Positions 9,065-17,182 of a DNA stretch of 64,000 nt are shown here, piece after piece (the first letter of the stretch is position 1; the number at the start of each line of letters is the position of its first letter). The notes beneath the pieces are model-generated. The model saw only the letters and a program-made list of their open reading frames with translations. It did not search any database and had not been told where the DNA came from. The translations under genes were made by a program, and so were the position numbers. The stretch is from contig JAWKHS010000012.1 of the NCBI GenBank assembly GCA_041394705.1, positions 146,768 to 210,767 of the forward strand. Direction: 5' to 3'. Source of the stretch: Vicinamibacterales bacterium. GTDB taxonomy: Bacteria; Acidobacteriota; Vicinamibacteria; Vicinamibacterales; UBA2999.

Positions 9065-9477
9065 CGCCGGCCCGGCGCCCGCATTTCCTGAGCCCGGCCG
9101 TCGCCGCCCGCGCTGGAGCGGTCGCCCTCGTGGTCGGGCCGCAGCGTCGCCTGCTGGCCGAGGCGGCGACCCTTGCCGGCGACAGCGAGTCACGGCGTCG
9201 CGGGCTGCTCGGGCGGGACACCCTGGGCCCGGCCGAAGCCCTGATCGTCGCCCCGACGCAGGCCGTCCACACCTTCGGAATGCGCTTCCCGATCGACCTC
9301 GTCTTCGTCGATCGGCAGGGCCGGGTGCTCTCGGTCGCCCGGGACGTGCCGCCGCGCCGCGTGCGGGGCGCCTGGGGAGCGTTCGCGGCCATCGAGCTCC
9401 CGGCCGGACGGTGCGATGTGGTGGGGATTTCGCCGGGCGATGTGGTGACGGCCGTGCTGGAATTCGGCCGCGCCTGA
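9061..9477 (+). CDS. DUF192 family protein
   Basis: 138 residues starting at GTG 9061, whose last two bases are part of the TGA stop of the preceding gene (GTGA overlap). Recognisable DUF192 features are RRRGLLGRDTLGPAEAL, the HTFGMRFPIDLVFVD core and ELPAGRCDVVGISPGD. Members are small beta-rich proteins, often exported or encoded beside secretion genes; their biochemical role is not established. No clear signal peptide is seen, although the N-terminus has a hydrophobic stretch (AVAARAGAVALVVG). Translational coupling to the TonB-like gene is the only contextual clue. Confidence 0.82.
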   Translation: MTPARRPHFLSPAVAARAGAVALVVGPQRRLLAEAATLAGDSESRRRGLLGRDTLGPAEALIVAPTQAVHTFGMRFPIDLVFVDRQGRVLSVARDVPPRRVRGAWGAFAAIELPAGRCDVVGISPGDVVTAVLEFGRA

Positions 9478-9758
9478 GCTCGTCTGCCGCCCGCGGATGT
9501 CTGCCTCGGGCCGACCTTTGTTCCGGCGCCGCCGCGCGTCATCGTCCAGTGTGCGGAAACGTGTAGGCTTGCCGCTGGACGGAGTGATAATGCCCAGAAC
9601 GTCGGCGTCACCCCCCGGACGCGAGGACCTCAGGTGAAGCTACGGGTCGGGTCGAGTCGGCGTCAGTGCAATCCGTGTACAGCATGTCCTCCGCCGCGCA
9701 GATCGGGGCGCAGCGGAGTCGCTCTCCCTGGGCTCCTACCCGATCCTGGAGTTACGTC
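9478..9758. other. Leader region in front of the Tad pilus locus
   Basis: 281 bp without a supported gene. TAGGCT at 9565-9570 and GATAAT at 9586-9591 are possible -10 boxes, but neither has a recognisable -35. I see no sigma-54 site and no cyclic-di-GMP riboswitch fold. An in-frame ATG at 9666 would extend the first pilin but has no support. Confidence 0.4.
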
Positions 9759-9938
9759 ATGACCCATCTGCTGCGTCGCCTGGTTCGCGAGGAAGCTGGC
9801 CAGGACATCATCGAGTACGCGCTCGTCGCCGCGGGCATCGCGGTGTTGATGGTGCCCACGATTCCGGCGATTGGCCAGACTCTGTTCACGCTCTGGGGCG
9901 CGATTCAGACGAAGGTCAATGCGATTCCGGTCCCGTAG
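9759..9938 (+). CDS. flp: Flp-family type IVb pilin
   Basis: 59 residues. A short basic leader ends at Gly in EEAG, immediately followed by QDIIEYALVAAGIAVLMVP. This is the Flp motif, with Glu at +5 and Tyr at +6 of the mature pilin and a single hydrophobic helix after it. Cleavage by the CpaA peptidase encoded downstream is expected between G and Q. ATG 9759 is preceded by GGAG at 9748-9751, seven bases away; longer in-frame starts lack this. It is the first of two tandem pilin genes and the first gene of the Tad operon. Confidence 0.93.
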   Translation: MTHLLRRLVREEAGQDIIEYALVAAGIAVLMVPTIPAIGQTLFTLWGAIQTKVNAIPVP

Positions 9939-9962
9939 GCCGGGCCCCTCGGATTGGCGCAC

Positions 9963-10199
9963 ATGCGGCCGGGCGACATCATCTGGGTAGGCCGTTGCCT
10001 GGCCGCCGCACTTCGCCGGCTGGCTCACGACGAGCGTGGGCAGGACCTCGTCGAGTACGCCCTGCTGACGGCGGGCATCGGCCTGGCCGGCATCGCGACG
10101 TGGCCGACCATCGCCCAGACGATCGGCACCGTATACAGCGCGCTCGATACCCGTACGCAAGCGCTTTGGGCTCCTTGCGATCCCGGCGGCTGCCCGTGA
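9963..10199 (+). CDS. Second Flp-family pilin with cysteine-containing tail
   Basis: 78 residues. The leader ends DERG, then QDLVEYALLTAGIGLAG repeats the Flp Glu+5/Tyr+6 motif. It differs from the first pilin in a longer C-terminus that ends WAPCDPGGCP. This holds two cysteines four residues apart that could close a small disulfide loop, so it may be a minor or tip pilin. ATG 9963 is preferred; TTG 9954 in frame is possible. The stop overlaps the GTG start of cpaA (GTGA). Confidence 0.88.
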   Translation: MRPGDIIWVGRCLAAALRRLAHDERGQDLVEYALLTAGIGLAGIATWPTIAQTIGTVYSALDTRTQALWAPCDPGGCP

Positions 10200-10705
10200 C
10201 CGCGTTCGAGGTGGGGGCGGTGATGGTGGCCGCCGGGGCGTGTGCCACCGATCTGGCGCGTGCCCGTGTTCCCAACACCCTCACCGTGCTGGGGATCGTC
10301 GTCGGCGTCGTCGCGCACGCCGTCCTCCCTGGCGGCCGCGGCGCGGTCGCGAGTCTCGTGGGTGGGCTGGCGGGCCTTGGGGTGTTCTTCCCGTTTTTTG
10401 CGCTTGGGGGAATGGGGGGCGGCGACGTGAAGCTCATGGCCGCCCTGGGCGCGTGGGTGGGGGCGCCCGCCATCCTGTTCGTGGCGCTGTACACGGCGCT
10501 TGCCGGAGGCGTACTGGCAGTGGGCGTGGCCCTGGCCCACAACTACCTGGGCGAGGCGCTCCGCAACCTGCGGGCGCTGGCGCGGCACTGGGCGATCGTC
10601 GGCATTCGTCCGGAGCCGTCGTTGACGCTCGAACGCGGGCGGGGACCGCGGCTCCCGTACGCCGTGGCCATTTTCGCGGGACTGATAGTGACGTTATGGC
10701 GGTGA
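10196..10705 (+). CDS. cpaA: Prepilin peptidase CpaA/TadV (peptidase A24)
   Basis: 169 residues, a polytopic inner-membrane aspartic protease. The two catalytic aspartates are visible: Asp19 in ATDLARARVPN and Asp77 in GGMGGGDVK (the GxGD motif). It would cleave the Flp pilins and the TadE/TadG pseudopilins after the leader glycine. It is the short A24 type without the N-methylase domain. GTG 10196 overlaps the stop of the second pilin. The 3' end overlaps the start of tadE by 10 bp. Confidence 0.92.
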   Translation: MTAFEVGAVMVAAGACATDLARARVPNTLTVLGIVVGVVAHAVLPGGRGAVASLVGGLAGLGVFFPFFALGGMGGGDVKLMAALGAWVGAPAILFVALYTALAGGVLAVGVALAHNYLGEALRNLRALARHWAIVGIRPEPSLTLERGRGPRLPYAVAIFAGLIVTLWR

Positions 10706-11130
10706 TGACGAGACGACGGCGCGGGGAACGAGGCGCGGAACTGGTGGAGATGGCGCTTGCGCTCCCGCTGTTGCTCCTCGTGGTGTTGAGCATCGTCGAC
10801 TTCGCGTTCATGTTCCAGCAGTACCTCGTCCTCACCAACGCCGCGATGGAAGGCGCGCGAGTGGCCGTGCTGCCGGGCTACGCGCCGAATGACGCCGTGC
10901 AGCGCGCCCAGGCGTATGCGACCGCCGGGGGCGTGCCCTCGCCCGTGAACGCCGTGGCGAACGCCGTGCCCCTGCCCGCGCCCACGGGCTCATGGCCGGG
11001 CATGCAGGTCACGGTCACGCACGAATATCAGTTCCAGTTCCTTGGCCCGATGGCCAGTTGGTTCAACAGCTCGCTCGGTTCCGTCACGCTCACGGCCAGG
11101 TCCACCGTGCGGCGGCAGATGGGCTCCTAG
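10696..11130 (+). CDS. tadE: TadE-like pseudopilin
   Basis: 144 residues. A basic leader RRRRGERG is followed by AELVEMALALPLLLLVVLSI, the TadE motif with Glu at +5 after the processing glycine and a hydrophobic helix. The periplasmic part includes EGARVAVLPGYA and no cysteines. It is a minor pseudopilin of the Tad machine. ATG 10696 overlaps cpaA; ATG 10705, three codons later, is also possible. GGGAAC is repeated here without a clear ribosome-binding site, consistent with coupling. Confidence 0.88.
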   Translation: MAVMTRRRRGERGAELVEMALALPLLLLVVLSIVDFAFMFQQYLVLTNAAMEGARVAVLPGYAPNDAVQRAQAYATAGGVPSPVNAVANAVPLPAPTGSWPGMQVTVTHEYQFQFLGPMASWFNSSLGSVTLTARSTVRRQMGS

Positions 11131-11152
11131 CCCGCAACGAGGCTCCCGAAAG

Positions 11153-12019
11153 ATGTCCCGCAGTACGCGAACGCTCGTCGTGTTCTCCCTGTCGCTGGTG
11201 GTCGCCGCGATTTTCAGCGGCCTCGTCTACAAGGCGGGGCAGCAGATGCCGGCCTCGCCGGACGTGGCCACCTACTCGGTGGCGGTGGCGGCGCGCGCGC
11301 TGCCGGTCGGCACCCGGCTGACGGCGGCCGACGTGAAGCTGGTCCAGTGGCCGTCCGAGACGCCGATTGCCGGGGCCGTGACCTCGGTGGAGGCCGCCGT
11401 GAACCGGGGCCTCGTCGCGTCGGTCGTGGAGAACGAGCCACTGACCGGGACGAAGCTCGCCAGCGCCGAGGCCGGCGCCGGCCTCCCGCCGATGATCGCG
11501 GCGGGCATGCGCGCCATCTCCGTGAAGGTGGACGACGTGGTGGGCGTCGCCGGCTTCGCCCTGCCCGGCGCGCACGTCGATGTCGTCGTGACGATTGCCG
11601 AGCGCGAGCAGTCGCTCGCCCGCGTCGTCGTGAGCAACGTCGAAGTGCTGGCGTCCGGGACGCGAGCCGAGCAACAGGCGCAGGCCTCGAACGCGAACGC
11701 GCGCCAGAGCGCCGATTCCGTCGTGACGCTGCTGGTCTCGCCGGGCGACGCGGAGCGGATCGCGCTCGCGGCCTCGGTCGGTCGGATCACGCTCACCCTG
11801 CGCCACCCGATGGACGCGTCCACGACCGATACGACGGGCACGCGCGTCGCCTCCCTCCTCGGCGCGCCCGAGCCGAAGCCGGAACCGGCGCCGCGGCCGG
11901 CGCCCGCGCGGGTCGTCCGGGCGGCGCCCGCGCCGGTCGAGCCGCCGCCCCCGCCGCCAGCTCCCTATACCGTCGAGACCATCCGCGCGGCCAAGCGCAC
12001 GGCGGAGGTGGTCAAGTGA
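11153..12019 (+). CDS. cpaB: Flp pilus assembly protein CpaB/RcpC
   Basis: 288 residues. An N-terminal membrane anchor (TLVVFSLSLVVAAIFSGLVY) is followed by a SAF domain (about 40-110: VAARALPVGTRLTAADVKLVQWP and the NEPLTGTKL segment). The CpaB/RcpC periplasmic domain comes next (ISVKVDDVVGVAGFALPG, HVDVVVTI). The C-terminal 45 residues are a Pro/Ala-rich tail that may reach the secretin or peptidoglycan. It is a periplasmic partner of the CpaC secretin, whose GTG start overlaps its stop. Confidence 0.92.
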   Translation: MSRSTRTLVVFSLSLVVAAIFSGLVYKAGQQMPASPDVATYSVAVAARALPVGTRLTAADVKLVQWPSETPIAGAVTSVEAAVNRGLVASVVENEPLTGTKLASAEAGAGLPPMIAAGMRAISVKVDDVVGVAGFALPGAHVDVVVTIAEREQSLARVVVSNVEVLASGTRAEQQAQASNANARQSADSVVTLLVSPGDAERIALAASVGRITLTLRHPMDASTTDTTGTRVASLLGAPEPKPEPAPRPAPARVVRAAPAPVEPPPPPPAPYTVETIRAAKRTAEVVK

Positions 12020-13440
12020 GACGGTGGTCGAACGCGCTCGCGATTGCGGCGGTGGCCGCCTGGGCCTGCCTGCTCCAGCCTCGTGCTTCAGCGCAGGTGG
12101 AACAGCCCGCCATCAACGAGATCCCCCAGCGGGTGCTGCTGACGGCGGGGCGATCGACCGTGCTGGAGACGGACTTCGACATCACGCGGCTGGCGGTCAC
12201 CAACCCCGCCATCGCCGATGCCGTCGTCGTGAAGCCGCGCGAAGTGCTGGTGGACGGCAAGAGCAACGGCACGGTCAGCCTGATCGTGTGGGGCGCGACC
12301 CAGCGGAAGCACTACGACATCGTGGTGGACCCGGGCGTGACGGCGCTGCAGCAGAACTTCATGCAGCTCTTCCCCACCGAGGACATCAACGTCGCCGTGA
12401 CCGACGAGGCCGTCATCCTGTCGGGCTCGGTGTCGAGCAACGAGGTGATGCTCCGGAGCGCCGAGCTGGCCAGGGCCGCCATGCCCAAGCACGCCGTGAT
12501 CAACATGCTGCAGCTGCCGAGCGGCACGCCAAGCAAGCAGGTGATGCTGCAGGTGCGCTTCGCGGAGGTGAACAGGAACGCGCTGCAGCAGGCCGGACTG
12601 GCACTCTTCTCGACCAAGGCCGACGTCACGGGCCGCACGACGACCCAGCAGTTCGCGGCGCCGGCGTTCGACGCCCAGGGCGACCTCGACATCCTGCAGT
12701 TCTCGGACTACCTCAACATCTTCCTGTTCTCACGGACGCAGAGCATCGGCGGCGTCCTCAAGGCGCTGCAGACGCGCGGCTTCCTCCAGAGCCTGGCCGA
12801 ACCGAACCTCATCGCCTACAACGGCGAGGAGGCGAGCTTCCTGGCGGGCGGTGAGATTCCGATCCCGATCGTGACGGGACTGGGCCAGACGTCGGTCCTG
12901 TTCAAGGAGTTCGGCATTCGCCTGACGTTCCGGCCGCAAATTGCGGGCGACGTCATCCGGCTGAAGCTGAAGCCCGAGGTCAGCACGCTCGACTTCACCA
13001 ACGGCATCGTGTTGCAGGGGTTCCGCATTCCCGCGCTCAACACGCGGCGGGCCGAGACGGACGTAGAACTCCGCGACGGGCAGTCGTTCGCGATCGCCGG
13101 GCTGCTGAACAACCTGACACAGACCGACCGCCAGGCCGTGCCGCTCCTGAGCCGCCTCCCCATCATCGGGACGCTGTTCAAGAGCCGCGCGCTTCGCGCG
13201 GAGCAGACCGAGCTGATGGTGCTCGTCACGCCTCGACTCGTCCACGCGCTGGACCCCGACGAAGTGCCCGCGATGCCCGTGCGGCCCGGTGCGTTCCTGA
13301 ACCCGTCAGACGACGAGAACGACCGCGTGCCGGGCGACGAGCCCGACGACATCCCGAGCCTGCGTGACGCCCCGGCGAACCGCCGCCCGCCGCCGCCCGG
13401 AACGGCGAAGCCTCGTCCTGGAGGACCGCCGGAGCGCTGA
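12016..13440 (+). CDS. cpaC: Secretin CpaC/RcpA of the Tad pilus
   Basis: 474 residues from GTG 12016, which overlaps the cpaB stop (GTGA). Signal peptide at about 1-26 (ends ASAQ). An N-terminal pilus-secretin domain follows (LLTAGRSTVLETDFDITRLA, NGTVSLIVWG), then a BON-like segment (DINVAVTDEAVILSGSVSS). The type II/III secretin core ends the protein, with VMLQVRFAEVNRN, EASFLAGGEIPIPI, ELRDGQSFAIAGLL and LPIIGTLFKSR. It forms the outer-membrane channel for the Flp pilus. The last about 45 residues are a charged, Pro-rich tail. Confidence 0.94.
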   Translation: MRRWSNALAIAAVAAWACLLQPRASAQVEQPAINEIPQRVLLTAGRSTVLETDFDITRLAVTNPAIADAVVVKPREVLVDGKSNGTVSLIVWGATQRKHYDIVVDPGVTALQQNFMQLFPTEDINVAVTDEAVILSGSVSSNEVMLRSAELARAAMPKHAVINMLQLPSGTPSKQVMLQVRFAEVNRNALQQAGLALFSTKADVTGRTTTQQFAAPAFDAQGDLDILQFSDYLNIFLFSRTQSIGGVLKALQTRGFLQSLAEPNLIAYNGEEASFLAGGEIPIPIVTGLGQTSVLFKEFGIRLTFRPQIAGDVIRLKLKPEVSTLDFTNGIVLQGFRIPALNTRRAETDVELRDGQSFAIAGLLNNLTQTDRQAVPLLSRLPIIGTLFKSRALRAEQTELMVLVTPRLVHALDPDEVPAMPVRPGAFLNPSDDENDRVPGDEPDDIPSLRDAPANRRPPPPGTAKPRPGGPPER

Positions 13441-13443
13441 GCG

Positions 13444-14679
13444 ATGCCGCACGCGCCCTCAGCCGACCGCCGCCACGTCCGCCGCGTCCTGCATCTCGGG
13501 AACGCGCGCGGCGCCGTGCTCGTGATGACCGCCGTGATGCTCGTCGGTCTCACGGCCCTGTCGGCGTTCGTCATCGACTACGGCATCCTCTGGATCTCCC
13601 GCCGGCAGATCCAGAACGCGGCCGATGCGGCCGCCATGGCAGCCGCGATGTCTTTGGCGTTCAACGCCCCGGGAGATTTCGATCGCGCGCGCATCCAGGC
13701 CGTCGCGGTGGCGGCCCAGAACTACGTCTGGGGCAAGCCTCCGACGATGCAGTCGACCGACGTCACGTTTCCGGCCTGTCCCGTCGGCTCGGTGGGCCGA
13801 GGCTCGTGCGTCAAGGTCGAGGCCTTCCGGAACCAGGCACGCGGCCCGGCGATTCCGACCATCTTCGGGCGCCTCGTCAACGTGGACTTCCAGGGCGTCG
13901 CGGCGACCGCCACGGCGCAGGTGCTCCACGGCGACGCGACCGACTGCGTCAAGCCAATCGGGATCCCCGACAAGTGGACCGAGCTCAACCCGACGGCCAA
14001 GATCTGGGATCCCTTCGACACGTTCTCCCTTACGCCGGCGCCGGGGGACCTGTACACTCCTCCGTCCGGACCCGGCGCCAACGGCACCGGCTACTCCCGC
14101 GGGGCGACGGCCCTCGGCCCCGGCGATTTCGGCCGGGCCATGACCTTCTCGCCCGTGACCTTCCCGCTCCTGCCGGGGCAGAAGATGGGGAACGAGCTGT
14201 TCATGCCCGTCAGGACGTCCCTGATGGGCGGCGGCGCCGGGGTGTTCCAGCAGAACTTCGACACCTGCCAGACGATGGAGGTCCATCCTGGAGACATCCT
14301 GGAGATCGAGCAAGCACCGGTCAGGAATGAGACGACGGCGGCGGCGATCTCGCTGATCGGCCAGGATCCCGGGGCCTCGTGGGATCCGTCCCTGTACGGC
14401 GGTCGCGGGGGGGTCCGTGGCGGCTGCATGGCGTCCGGCGACTGCGTGGTCAGCCCGCGTATCATCGCCATTCCGGCGTTCAATCCCGCAGACTGGGACG
14501 CCGCGCCGCCCGGCCGGTCCTGGGTCCGGGTGACGCGTCTCGTGGGCTATTTCCTCGAGTCAGCAGCGGCGGGTGGCTATCTCAACGGGAACCTCATGGT
14601 GTACCCCGTGATTCCCCGCAGCACGATGACGGCCGATGATAAGTCGTCGTTCGTCGTCAGCGTCTCCCTCGTCAGGTAG
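13444..14679 (+). CDS. tadG: TadG-like pseudopilin/adhesin
   Basis: 411 residues. The N-terminus NARGAVLVMTAVMLVGLTAL followed by SAFVIDYGILWISRRQIQNA is the TadG-type processing region; it lacks Glu+5, as usual for TadG. DAAAMAAAMSLAFN follows. The large periplasmic part contains several cysteines (FPACPVGSVGRGSC, TDCVKPIG, DTCQTME, GGCMASGDC), implying disulfides. No VWA MIDAS motif is visible here, unlike many TadG proteins; two VWA domains are instead encoded by the separate gene at 21181. Confidence 0.85.
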   Translation: MPHAPSADRRHVRRVLHLGNARGAVLVMTAVMLVGLTALSAFVIDYGILWISRRQIQNAADAAAMAAAMSLAFNAPGDFDRARIQAVAVAAQNYVWGKPPTMQSTDVTFPACPVGSVGRGSCVKVEAFRNQARGPAIPTIFGRLVNVDFQGVAATATAQVLHGDATDCVKPIGIPDKWTELNPTAKIWDPFDTFSLTPAPGDLYTPPSGPGANGTGYSRGATALGPGDFGRAMTFSPVTFPLLPGQKMGNELFMPVRTSLMGGGAGVFQQNFDTCQTMEVHPGDILEIEQAPVRNETTAAAISLIGQDPGASWDPSLYGGRGGVRGGCMASGDCVVSPRIIAIPAFNPADWDAAPPGRSWVRVTRLVGYFLESAAAGGYLNGNLMVYPVIPRSTMTADDKSSFVVSVSLVR

Positions 14680-14684
14680 GTATC

Positions 14685-15830
14685 GTGCAACCGACAGTCA
14701 CCCTCCTCGGCTCCATCGAACGCGACCTCGCGGCCGCGCTGCGCGACCGCGGCTTCACGGTGACCGAGAACGATCTGGCCATCGCCGTGGCGTCCCATGT
14801 CGCCGGCACGAAGGGACCCGATGTCTTCGTCGTGGACACGCGGGCGCTGCCGTCGCTGCCGCGCGATGTGGCGAACCTCCGCCGCCACTTCCCGCAGTCC
14901 GGGATCGTGATTCTCGCCAAGGCGCTCGACCCGAACGCCATGCTCGACGCCATGCGGATGGGCGTGAGCGAATGGGTGCCCGAGCCCCTGTCGATCGACG
15001 ATCTGGAAACGGCCGTCCGCCGGATGGTCCGCCCGGTGCTCGGCACGGTGGCCGGACGCGCCTTCGCCGTCATGGGCGGCAAGGGCGGGGTGGGCTGCAC
15101 GACGGTCGCGGTCAACCTCGCGACGGCGCTGCGCCAGGCGACGGGCGAACCGACGCTGTTCGTGGACCTGCACACGGCGCACGGCGACGCCTCGGTCTTT
15201 CTGGGCGTCGAGCCGCGTTTCTCGGTGCTGGACGCCCTGGAGAACATCCACCGGCTCGACCAGACGTACATGAAGGGATTGGTCACGGGGACCAAGGCCG
15301 GGATTGATCTCCTGGCCGCGGCGACGCGTCCCCAGCTCGGTCCGATCGACGCCTTGCGGGTACGGGCGCTCGTCGAGTTCGTGACGACCACGTATCCCTG
15401 GGTCGTGATCGACTGCCCCCGAACCGACGGCACGCTCATCGAGGCCCTCGATTCCGTGTCGGCGGTCCTGGTCGTCGCGAACCAGGAAATTGCCACGTTG
15501 CGCAGCGCGAGCCGCCTGGCCGCGACGGTCCGTCAGCGCGCCGGCGCCCAGCGGGTCCGCATCGCCATCAACCGCTTCGACGCCGAGTCCGAGATCGGCA
15601 GGAAGGACGTGGAGCGTGTGATGGGTGGACCCGTGGCGTACACCTTCCCGAGCGACTACCGCGCATCGGTGGCCGCCCTGAACCGGGGCGAGCCCCTCAT
15701 CATGCAGAATCACACGCGTCTGGCGACGGCCTTCGAGGACGTCGCCCGCGACCTGGCGGGCCTTGGTCCCGTGAACCGCGAGCAAGGACGGTCCGGCGGC
15801 TTCTTCGCCAGACTCGGAGGGCGCCGATGA
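14685..15830 (+). CDS. cpaE: CpaE/TadZ-like MinD-family ATPase
   Basis: 381 residues from GTG 14685. The N-terminal 115 residues look like an atypical receiver domain (FVVDTRALPSLP, IVILAKALDPNAMLDAMRMG). The ATPase domain begins with GGKGGVGCTT around Lys133. The second signature lysine of the deviant Walker A motif is replaced by Cys, a substitution site typical of the TadZ/CpaE branch. It likely localises the pilus machine to a cell pole or site. It overlaps cpaF by 4 bp (ATGA). Confidence 0.9.
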   Translation: MQPTVTLLGSIERDLAAALRDRGFTVTENDLAIAVASHVAGTKGPDVFVVDTRALPSLPRDVANLRRHFPQSGIVILAKALDPNAMLDAMRMGVSEWVPEPLSIDDLETAVRRMVRPVLGTVAGRAFAVMGGKGGVGCTTVAVNLATALRQATGEPTLFVDLHTAHGDASVFLGVEPRFSVLDALENIHRLDQTYMKGLVTGTKAGIDLLAAATRPQLGPIDALRVRALVEFVTTTYPWVVIDCPRTDGTLIEALDSVSAVLVVANQEIATLRSASRLAATVRQRAGAQRVRIAINRFDAESEIGRKDVERVMGGPVAYTFPSDYRASVAALNRGEPLIMQNHTRLATAFEDVARDLAGLGPVNREQGRSGGFFARLGGRR

Positions 15831-17173
15831 GTGCAGGCCCACACACGACCGAACGTCGTTCGGACCGCCCGGCTCCAGGCGTGGACGTCCGGCAGGCCCA
15901 TTACCAGGAGAGCAAGGAGCGCATCCACCGCGCCCTGCTCAACCGGCTGAACCTCGACCGTCTGACGCGCGTCGGGCGCGCGCAGGCTGAACCCGAGATC
16001 CGCAGCCTGATCGTGTCCCTGCTCGAGACCGAGACGCGCGGCGTGCCGCTGAGCCTGTTCGAGCGCGAAGCGCTCATCACGGACGTCCTCCACGAGCTCT
16101 TCGGCCTGGGGCCACTCGAGACGCTCCTGGCCGACCCGTCGATCTCGGACATCCTCGTCAATCGGTACGACCAGGTCTACGTGGAGCGCGAAGGACGCCT
16201 GGAGCCGAGCCCGCTCGTCTTCAAGGACAACCAGCACCTGCTCCGCATCATCGAGCGGATCGTGAGCTCCGTCGGGCGCCGCATCGACGAATCGAGCCCG
16301 ATGGTCGATGCGCGCCTGACCGACGGCTCCCGCGTGAACGCCGTCATTCCCCCGCTGGCGCTCGACGGCCCCCTGCTGTCGATCCGGCGCTTCCGCACCG
16401 ACCGCCTGGGCGCGCGCGACCTCGTGGATCGGCTCACGCTCACGGGGCCGATGATGGAGTTCCTGAGCGCGGCCGTGGCCGCTCGCCTGAACGTCGTGGT
16501 CTCCGGCGGCACGGGCGCTGGCAAGACGACGTTCCTGAACGCGCTTTCCAGCTTCATCTCGGAGCGCGAGCGCATCGTGACGATCGAGGATGCGGCCGAG
16601 CTGATGCTCCGCCAGCGGCACGTCGTGCGCCTCGAGACGCGCCCGGCGAACATCGAGGGCAAGGGCGCCGTCCACCAGCGCCAGCTCGTCATCAACGCCC
16701 TGCGCATGCGGCCCGATCGCATCGTGGTCGGCGAGGTGCGCGGCGAGGAGGCGCTCGACATGCTGCAGGCCATGAACACGGGCCACGAAGGCAGCCTGAC
16801 GACCATCCACGCCAACAGCCCGCGCGACGCGCTGTACCGCCTCGACACCATGGTGGCCATGGCCAACCTCAACATCCCGGAGAAGGCCATCCGGCAGCAG
16901 GTGGCGTCGGCCATCCACCTCGTCGTGCAGCTGTCGCGCTTCTCGGACGGGCACCGCCGGGTCACGGCGATCACCGAAGTGACGGGTCTCGAGCAGGGTG
17001 TCGTGACGATGCAGGACATCTTCCTGTTCGAGCGCCACGGCGTCACCGCCGAGGGGCGCGTGACCGGAATGTTCCGGGCCACCGGCATCCGACCGAAGTG
17101 CGCCCAACTCCTGGCGACCTCGGGGTACGCGATGGCCGCCGACATGTTCGACCACCGCGTGGCGGTGGCCTAG
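15827..17173 (+). CDS. cpaF: CpaF/TadA secretion ATPase
   Basis: 448 residues, a type II/IV secretion GSPII_E ATPase that powers Flp pilus assembly at the inner membrane. Walker A is GGTGAGKTTF with Lys about 233. The Asp-box region is IVTIEDAAELML, the Walker B region is MRPDRIVVGEVRGEEALDML, and the His-box is GHEGSLTTIHANSPRDAL. The N-terminal domain includes ETLLADPSISDILVN, characteristic of the CpaF branch. It overlaps cpaE and lies nine bases before tadB. Confidence 0.96.
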   Translation: MSAGPHTTERRSDRPAPGVDVRQAHYQESKERIHRALLNRLNLDRLTRVGRAQAEPEIRSLIVSLLETETRGVPLSLFEREALITDVLHELFGLGPLETLLADPSISDILVNRYDQVYVEREGRLEPSPLVFKDNQHLLRIIERIVSSVGRRIDESSPMVDARLTDGSRVNAVIPPLALDGPLLSIRRFRTDRLGARDLVDRLTLTGPMMEFLSAAVAARLNVVVSGGTGAGKTTFLNALSSFISERERIVTIEDAAELMLRQRHVVRLETRPANIEGKGAVHQRQLVINALRMRPDRIVVGEVRGEEALDMLQAMNTGHEGSLTTIHANSPRDALYRLDTMVAMANLNIPEKAIRQQVASAIHLVVQLSRFSDGHRRVTAITEVTGLEQGVVTMQDIFLFERHGVTAEGRVTGMFRATGIRPKCAQLLATSGYAMAADMFDHRVAVA

Positions 17174-17182
17174 GCCTCCTCG

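Noticed and set aside
9478..9758. Cyclic-di-GMP riboswitch or sigma-54 promoter before the Tad locus
   Set aside because: I looked for the GEMM core and for GG/GC spaced -24/-12 elements and saw neither.
14685..15830. CpaE ATPase as inactive because the Walker A second lysine is Cys
   Set aside because: The signature lysine (KGGVG) remains, and loss of the second lysine is usual in the CpaE/TadZ branch, so this is not evidence of decay.
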